From contig JAUWBF010000033.1 of NCBI GenBank assembly GCA_030601755.1, positions 1 to 35,758 on the forward strand: DNA of 35,758 bases, written 5' to 3'. Shown here piece by piece: positions 31,634 through 35,758 of the stretch. The notes under the pieces are model-generated. The model saw nothing but the letters and a program-made list of their open reading frames with translations, made no database searches and was not told the origin of the DNA. This DNA is from Verrucomicrobiota bacterium (GTDB taxonomy: Bacteria > Verrucomicrobiota > Verrucomicrobiia > Opitutales > Opitutaceae). The position numbers were made by a program, and so were the translations under genes. The number at the start of each line of letters is the position of its first letter. Positions within the stretch are counted from its first letter, which is position 1.

Positions 31634-32365
31634 TCAGGCGCGGCGTTGGCGACGCAGGGCGACGAGGCCGAGCGAGGCGAGACCGGCGAGCGCGGCGGCC
31701 GAGGAGGGCTCGGGAATCGCGCCGGCCTGGAAGCCGAACGTGCCGGTGCCGGTGACGAGACCGTCGACGATGTGCTCGCCGGTCCAGGTGAAGGTCAGCT
31801 CGTAGTAGCCGGGATCCGAGAAGTAGAAGGCGGCGTGGGCGTGGCCCGAGGCGACGTCGAAGATCCACTCGTTGGTCGAGCCGCCGAAGGTGGAGAACAA
31901 CGCGCTGCCGCCGCTGATGAGCGCGAACTCGCCGGGGTTGGCGCCGCTCCAGCCGGTGAGCTCGATGGTGATGGACTCGCCGACCCAGTCGGTCTCGATG
32001 CCGACCTCCTCGGTGGCCCAGCCGAGGTTGGGCTGGAAGGTGCTGTTGCCCATGCGGAACACGTCGGTGCCCTCGGCGACGCCCAGCCAGGTGGCGGAGC
32101 CGGTCGGCGCGGCGAAGGTGGAGGTGGTCCAGGCGATCAGTCCGTTGGGCGCGTATTCGGCTTCCGATGACAGGGTGACGCCGTCGACGACCGCGCCGGA
32201 GCCGATGTGCCAGTGGGGTTCGAATTCGCCGGAGCCGACTTCGTAGGCGATGCCGATGTCGCCGTGACCGGCGGTGTAGTAAACGGCCTGGGCCTGGACG
32301 GACGCGGCGAGGACGAGGGACGCGGTCGCGAGGAGCGCGGAGGAGAGGGAGGACTTGAAAAACAT
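31634..32365 (-). CDS. Choice-of-anchor M domain protein with PEP-CTERM sorting signal
   Basis: A 243-residue surface protein. It has a signal peptide (MFFKSSLSSALLATASLVLA, cleavage near VQAQA). The body follows the choice-of-anchor M / TIGR03769-like pattern: AGHGDIGIAYE, then HWHIGSG, EAEYAPNGLIAW, ATWLGVAEGTDVFRMGNS, GESITIELTGW, ASGHAHAAFYFSDPGYYELT and a final GTGTFGFQAG. The C-terminus is a PEP-CTERM tail: IPEPSSAAALAGLASLGLVA plus RRQRRA, which is recognised by exosortase and replaced by another anchor. In Actinobacteria the related domain occurs beside metal-type ABC transporters, which makes a metal-acquisition role possible here. His residues are frequent (GHGDI, HWHIG, GHAHAAF), consistent with metal contact. 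Confidence 0.9.
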   Translation of the reverse strand: MFFKSSLSSALLATASLVLAASVQAQAVYYTAGHGDIGIAYEVGSGEFEPHWHIGSGAVVDGVTLSSEAEYAPNGLIAWTTSTFAAPTGSATWLGVAEGTDVFRMGNSTFQPNLGWATEEVGIETDWVGESITIELTGWSGANPGEFALISGGSALFSTFGGSTNEWIFDVASGHAHAAFYFSDPGYYELTFTWTGEHIVDGLVTGTGTFGFQAGAIPEPSSAAALAGLASLGLVALRRQRRA

Positions 32366-32456
32366 GATGATGAAGAAACTGAAGTTGAATGAATGCGATG
32401 AAGGCGCGGTCGGTGGACGCGCGCGGTTTATGGGCGCGGCAAGGCCGGGAAGGGAT

Positions 32457-32552
32457 GGCGGGCACGCGTGCCCGTCTCATGGTGCGCGCGAAGCGGAGGG
32501 CGCGTGCGTGCGGTGTGCATGCATCGCTCGGGGCGGGCAGGAGTGCCCGCCC
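32457..32552. repeat. Two GGGCGGGCA-type hairpins in an intergenic gap
   Basis: At 32457-32476 lies a hairpin with the perfect 16-base palindrome CGGGCACGCGTGCCCG. At 32531-32552 lies a 9-base-pair stem GGGCGGGCA/TGCCCGCCC around the loop GGAG. Both are in the 208-base gap between the PEP-CTERM gene and the His-rich gene. The second lies 21 bases after the His-rich gene's stop and could end or stabilise its transcript. Confidence 0.55.
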
Positions 32553-32573
32553 TCCGGTGGCGGCGTCGGGTGT

Positions 32574-32948
32574 TCAGCAGGAAGCCGGCGGCGCCTGCGA
32601 CCAGGGCAGCAAGTGGCTGGTGGAGTCCGGCAGTGGCCGGTCACTCGCGAAAGCGGGGCAAACCTCGGGCCGGGCGACGGGCAACGCGACCGCGTGCAGC
32701 AGGCCTTGCGCGAACAGCGTGACCGCGCAGTCGTGCGCATCGGTTCCCTCCGTCGTGGCGGAAGAGTCGTCGTGCGAGTGAGGCGTGTTGTCGCAGGCCG
32801 CCGCGGTCGTCAAATGATGCAGGCCGTCATGCAGCGCCGGGCTGTGCGCGGCGGCGCCGAGCAGCATCACGAGCAGCGCGCACACGACCGCGAACACGCG
32901 CGCCCAGGGGGCGGCGGCGAGGCGGTCGGTTGGGCGGCGTAGGCTCAT
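32574..32948 (-). CDS. Small exported His-rich protein
   Basis: A 124-residue protein with a hydrophobic N-terminal segment after a charged start (MSLRRPTDRLAAAPWARVFA, then VVCALLVMLLGAAAHSPALH). The mature part is rich in His and Cys near its start: HDGLHHLTTAAACDNTPHSH then DDSS, followed by DAHDCAVTLFAQGLLHAVAL. This resembles the small His/Cys proteins of the DUF2946 type often linked to metal handling; the family match is tentative. The ATG at 32948 puts the signal segment at the N-terminus; a longer frame to 33083 would cross AT-rich promoter-like sequence. It heads the set containing the choice-of-anchor M gene. A TTGC-N6-GCAA site lies 18 bases upstream of the start. Confidence 0.68.
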   Translation of the reverse strand: MSLRRPTDRLAAAPWARVFAVVCALLVMLLGAAAHSPALHDGLHHLTTAAACDNTPHSHDDSSATTEGTDAHDCAVTLFAQGLLHAVALPVARPEVCPAFASDRPLPDSTSHLLPWSQAPPASC

Positions 32949-32966
32949 GGGTGTGGCGGGCGAAAC

Positions 32967-32980
32967 TTGCACCTTAGCAA
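32967..32980. promoter_or_regulatory. TTGC-N6-GCAA palindrome before the His-rich gene
   Basis: TTGCACCTTAGCAA has perfect 4-base arms, extended by partial symmetry on either side (CTTGC...GCAAAG). It sits 18 bases before the ATG at 32948, a good repressor position. A metal-responsive (Fur/Zur-like) role is speculation based on the downstream genes. Confidence 0.3.
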
Positions 32981-33143
32981 AGTCGTCAAGGGGTCTGACG
33001 GGGTGTTTTGAAAAAACATCAAAATATCGCCGGGCTTGCGCAGGTCGGCTGATCGACGCAGGGTGATGTCCCATGAAATCCACCGCGCAGTCTGGCCTTG
33101 CTCTTGTTGCCGTTGTTGTCGGCGCGGGCTGGTGGCGCGCGTC

Positions 33144-33240
33144 GACGTGGCGATGGTGACGCTCGTTTGAGCGGGTCGTTAAGCGACCAAAGCCATCCGC
33201 ACGTCATCCGAACCCGACTCAAATCCGAGCCGGGTTTTTT
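33144..33240 (+). ncRNA. Candidate structured RNA (three-way junction plus terminator)
   Basis: The plus strand folds into a compact three-way junction. P1 pairs GACGTG (33144-33149) with CACGTC (33200-33205) and GATGG (33152-33156) with CCATC (33193-33197), with a 2x2 internal loop between. P2 is CGCTC-GTTT-GAGCG (33160-33173). P3 is GGTCG-TTAAG-CGACC (33174-33188), directly stacked on P2. The joining strands are TGA and AAAG. Five bases after P1 comes a Rho-independent terminator. It could be a riboswitch controlling the methyltransferase gene 97 bases downstream, or a free-standing small RNA. I do not recognise a known class. Confidence 0.6.
33211..33240 (+). terminator. Rho-independent terminator
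   Basis: AACCCGACTC (33211-33220), loop AAATCC, GAGCCGGGTT (33227-33236) form a 9-base-pair stem with one A/C mismatch, followed by a T-run (six T in all from 33235). The T-run is only on the plus strand, while the gene to its left is on the minus strand. The terminated transcript must therefore start within this intergenic region. Confidence 0.75.
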
Positions 33241-33241
33241 A

Positions 33242-33312
33242 GCGCCCGGCGAGTTCGACCGCTCGGTCGGCGGGCGCGCAACGCACGAACCAAACGGGTC
33301 GGGGACGCCCCG
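33242..33312 (+). other. Further hairpins in the methyltransferase leader
   Basis: GCGCCCG (33242-33248) pairs with CGGGCGC (33271-33277), enclosing CGACCG-CT-CGGTCG (33256-33269). CGGGG-ACG-CCCCG (33300-33312) follows. GGTCGGG near 33297-33303 could also pair, with one G-T wobble, with CCCGACT of the terminator stem, giving a possible alternative fold. Confidence 0.4.
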
Positions 33313-33336
33313 TTCCACCTTCAGATTTCATTCATC

Positions 33337-34056
33337 ATGCAGACCACAATTTTTCCTCTCCCTTCGTTTCAACTCTCCTCGGTCGCGTTCTTCGGACGCG
33401 GTTTTGAGGAATACGTTTCCATGTTCGACCTTGATGCCGACGCGTTGCGCGGGCGGCGGGTGCTCGATGTCGCCGCGGGTCCGTCGGCCTTCACCGCGGG
33501 GGCCAACGCGCGCGGCATCGACGCTACGGCGGTCGATCCGCTTTACGGCCTGTCGCCGGATGCGTTGACTACACATGCGTTGATCGACCATCGACGCGTG
33601 GTCGCCGAGATGCGGCGCAAGCCGGAGCTGTTTCAACGTGGCACGTTTGGCTCGATCGACGAGGCGGTGGCGGCGCGGGCGGAGTCGGCGCGTTTGTTTC
33701 TGCGCGATTACGAGGAGCACTTCGTGCACGGGCGTTATGTCGGCGGCGCGTTGCCCGAGCTGCCGTTTGCGGACGGCGCGTTCGACACGGTGCTGTGCGC
33801 GCATCTGTTGTTCATCTACGCGCGCCAGCTGGATTTGGATTTCCATCTGGCGGCGTGCCGCGAGCTGGCGCGCGTGTCGCGTGGTGAGGTGCGTATCTAT
33901 CCGGCGGCGGGCGCGGACGGACAACCGTATCCAGAGATTGACCGTCTGCGCGCGGAGCTGGCGGCGCTCGGTATCGCGTTGGAGACGCGCCCGGTGCCGC
34001 ACCGGTTCTTCGTCGGCAGCGGCACGATGCTGGTGCTCAGCTCTCGGCGGCGGTGA
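33337..34056 (+). CDS. Class I SAM-dependent methyltransferase
   Basis: A 239-residue protein with a Rossmann-type methyltransferase core. Motif I is RVLDVAAGPSAFTAGANARG (from about residue 40), then acidic motif II ATAVDPLYG, and a post-I region LPFADGAFDTVLCAHLLFIY at about 150-170 that corresponds to the 'D.v.c.h.l.h' motif IV. The middle (HRRVVAEMRRKPELFQRGTF) is an inserted helical lid. There is no signal peptide. The substrate is unknown; small-molecule methylation is likeliest. Its last 20 bases overlap the 3' end of the convergent ABC-F gene. A structured leader with a terminator lies just upstream, so expression may be controlled by attenuation. Confidence 0.83.
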   Translation: MQTTIFPLPSFQLSSVAFFGRGFEEYVSMFDLDADALRGRRVLDVAAGPSAFTAGANARGIDATAVDPLYGLSPDALTTHALIDHRRVVAEMRRKPELFQRGTFGSIDEAVAARAESARLFLRDYEEHFVHGRYVGGALPELPFADGAFDTVLCAHLLFIYARQLDLDFHLAACRELARVSRGEVRIYPAAGADGQPYPEIDRLRAELAALGIALETRPVPHRFFVGSGTMLVLSSRRR

Positions 34057-35758
34057 GTTTTTCGACGGCTCCTTCCCAGGCGGCGGTGGCCTGCTGGAGT
34101 TGGTCGACGATGGTGCTCAGCTCGAGGTTGAGGTGGTGGAACTTGCCCTTGTCATTGTAGGTCTCGGGAGCCTCGAGCTGCGCGGTGACCTCCGACTGGC
34201 GTTCCTCCAGCGCGGTGACCTCGGCCTCGAGGCGCTCAACCTCGGCGCGGAGTTTTTTGATCTCGTTGGCCGTGGGTTTGGAGGTGGCTGACGACGCGGC
34301 GACGGGCTTGGGCTCCTCCTTCTTGGCGGCGCCCTTCATGGAGTCGGGGCGGGCGTCGGTGAAGCCGGCGGTGAGGGCCTCGCGGGCGTTGGTGGCCTTG
34401 GACTTTTCGAGGTAGTAGTCGTAGTTGCCGGCGTAGGGGGTGAGGCGGCCGCTGTGCACGTGGAGCACGCTCTCGGCGAGTGAGCGGATGAAGTGCACGT
34501 CGTGGGAAATGAAGACCAGCGTGCCCTCGTATTGCTTGAGCGCCATGATCATCGCGTCGATCGAGGCGATGTCCAAGTGGGTCGTCGGCTCGTCCATGAG
34601 GAGGAGGTTGGGCGGATCGACCAGCAGGCGGGCGAGGTTGAGGCGGGACTTTTCGCCGCCGGAGAGCACGGAGACTTTTTTGAAGACGTCGTCTTTGCGG
34701 AAGAGGAAGGCGCCGAGGATGGTGCGCGCGCGCTGTTCGCTGAGGTCGTTCTCGGCGGTGCGCAGGATCATCATGTTGTCCAGCACGGTGGCGTCGGGGT
34801 TCAGCGTGTCGGTGCGGTTCTGCGCGAAGTAGCCGGCGGTGACGTTGGCGCCGAGTTCGCGTTCGCCGCCTTGGATCGGCACGGCATCGGCGAGGATTTT
34901 CAGGAGGGTCGATTTGCCGGCGCCGTTGGGGCCGACGAGCACGATGCGCTGGCCGCGTTCGGCCTGGAAGTTGAGGTCCTCATACACCACGTGGGAGCCG
35001 TAGGCCTGGCGGACGTTTTTGAGTTCGATGACCTTGAGGCCGGAGCGGGGGGGCTGGGGAAAGCGGAAGTTGACGCGCTTGAGCTCTTCCTCGGGGGATT
35101 CGACGGCGTCTTCCTTGAGGCGCTCGATCTGCTTTTCCTTGGACTTGGCGCGGGAGGCCATGGAGGCCTTGGCGCCGAAGCGGTCGACGAACTTCTGGAG
35201 GTGGGCGATCTCGCGCTGCTGGTTCTTGAAGGCGGCGGCCTGCTGCTCCTTGCGGGCCTCCTTCTCGACGAGGAAGTTGTCGTAGTTGCCGTGGTAGTAG
35301 TGGAGGGTGCCGGAGCGAAGCTCGAGCATGCCGGTGCAGAGCGCGTTGAGAAAGGCGCGGTCGTGGGAGATGACCACGAGGCCGCCGGGGTAGCGGGTCA
35401 GGTAGTCCTGAAACCAGAGCAGGGCCTCGAGGTCGAGGTGGTTGGTCGGTTCGTCGAGCAGCAGTAGTGCCGGTTCGGATACGAGCAGACGGGCGAGGTG
35501 AGCGCGCATGATCCAGCCGCCGGAGAAGGACTTGGCGGGCTTCTCGGCGTCGCCTTCCTTGAAGCCGAGGCCGGCGAGGATCTTGCGGGCGCGGGGCTCG
35601 AGGGTGTAGTCGATGTCCCACTCGTCCTCGGTGGGTTCGAGCAGGGCGTTGTTGGTGGCGAGCTGGAGGATGGTCTCGTCGCCGACGGGGGCGGACTCCT
35701 GCGGCAGGAAGCCGTAGTCGGCGCCGCGCTCCCACTCGATGGTGCCGGTGTCGGGCTT
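34037..35758 (-). CDS. ABC-F family ATPase (Uup/YheS type), cut by right edge
   Basis: A soluble twin-ATPase of the ABC-F group, which act on ribosomes as translation factors. The frame is open from the window edge: the first residues seen are KPDTGTIEWERGADYGFLPQ. 573 residues are present. Domain 1 has signature SFSGGWIMRAHLARLL and Walker B LLLLDEPTNHLDLEALL. The interdomain linker is charged and helical (KQIERLKEDAVESPEEELKR). Domain 2 has Walker A GPNGAGKSTLLK, signature LSGGEKSRLNLARLL and Walker B LLLMDEPTTHLD. The C-terminal coiled coil (NEIKKLRAEVERLEAEVTAL, then EERQSEVTAQL) is Uup- or YheS-like. Only the N-terminal Walker A region is missing. There are no membrane segments, so it is not a transporter. 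Confidence 0.93.
   Translation of the reverse strand, partial: KPDTGTIEWERGADYGFLPQESAPVGDETILQLATNNALLEPTEDEWDIDYTLEPRARKILAGLGFKEGDAEKPAKSFSGGWIMRAHLARLLVSEPALLLLDEPTNHLDLEALLWFQDYLTRYPGGLVVISHDRAFLNALCTGMLELRSGTLHYYHGNYDNFLVEKEARKEQQAAAFKNQQREIAHLQKFVDRFGAKASMASRAKSKEKQIERLKEDAVESPEEELKRVNFRFPQPPRSGLKVIELKNVRQAYGSHVVYEDLNFQAERGQRIVLVGPNGAGKSTLLKILADAVPIQGGERELGANVTAGYFAQNRTDTLNPDATVLDNMMILRTAENDLSEQRARTILGAFLFRKDDVFKKVSVLSGGEKSRLNLARLLVDPPNLLLMDEPTTHLDIASIDAMIMALKQYEGTLVFISHDVHFIRSLAESVLHVHSGRLTPYAGNYDYYLEKSKATNAREALTAGFTDARPDSMKGAAKKEEPKPVAASSATSKPTANEIKKLRAEVERLEAEVTALEERQSEVTAQLEAPETYNDKGKFHHLNLELSTIVDQLQQATAAWEGAVEKLTAAES

Larger units (their letters stand above)
32949..33336. other. 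388-base intergenic region with operator-like site and structured RNA
   Basis: There is no supportable protein gene here. From left to right it holds a TTGC-N6-GCAA palindrome, an AT-rich patch (33004-33027) suitable as promoter for the His-rich gene, a three-way-junction RNA plus terminator (33144-33240), and two further hairpins before the methyltransferase start. Confidence 0.7.

Noticed and set aside
30225-32480. 751-codon minus-strand frame covering the sigma gene and beyond
   Set aside because: Only the last 197 codons are sigma-like. The rest is Arg/Pro-rich and overlaps the well-supported pseudopilin and PEP-CTERM genes in another frame.
33144-33205. tRNA or hammerhead ribozyme reading of the three-way junction
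   Set aside because: There are only two short arms and no anticodon arm or CCA-type acceptor. The junction strands (TGA, none, AAAG) do not match the hammerhead core CUGANGA/GAAA.

Overview
The window is very GC-rich (roughly 65-70% by eye), has few recognisable Shine-Dalgarno sequences, and carries a PEP-CTERM protein, an H-X9-DG type pseudopilin, an orphan NMT1/THI5-type sensor kinase and a CsgG-rich ECF sigma operon. Together these suggest a member of the Verrucomicrobiota, most likely an Opitutaceae-like bacterium. The taxonomic call is inference; no rRNA is present.

Layout. At 1-3104: the 5' part of mqo (cut by the left edge), a small hypothetical gene, a membrane protein and an AraC-type regulator. 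At 3233-7988: a fused Gfo/Idh/MocA plus aldo/keto reductase gene, an uncharacterised exported membrane protein and mannonate dehydratase uxuA, that is, sugar and uronate metabolism. At 8010-13170: a Tat-exported PhoX/DUF839 protein, a secreted protein of unknown family, an MsbA-type ABC exporter and a secreted beta-propeller-like protein. At 13179-18368: nucleoside salvage genes (deoC, a ribokinase-family gene and a thymidine phosphorylase gene) interrupted by an orphan sensor kinase. The divergent kinase/deoA promoter region carries a striking inverted pair of palindromes.

At 18419-30818 there is a long minus-strand array that reads like one ECF sigma factor operon. In transcription order it holds the sigma factor, a one-TM partner in the anti-sigma position, a secreted protein, a CsgG-family protein, an FxLYD protein, a 1326-residue fusion of CsgG-like modules with an alpha/beta hydrolase, two tandem secreted hydrolases and a 1078-residue CsgG-like/propeller protein. 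Several junctions are 4-8 base start/stop overlaps. This is the best candidate for an undescribed system in the window: an envelope or surface assembly and hydrolysis module under its own sigma factor.

At 30899-32948 a set in the same direction encodes a His-rich small protein, a choice-of-anchor M PEP-CTERM protein and a pseudopilin. The intergenic region before a methyltransferase gene (33337) contains a convincing structured RNA: a three-way junction followed by a Rho-independent terminator on the plus strand, where no upstream plus-strand gene explains it. The right edge cuts an ABC-F ATPase.

Small repeats occur throughout: 19-base TGTCACTT-type palindromes (three copies) and REP-like inverted pairs whose stems differ by compensatory changes. 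I saw no tRNA, rRNA, CRISPR array, insertion sequence or prophage.
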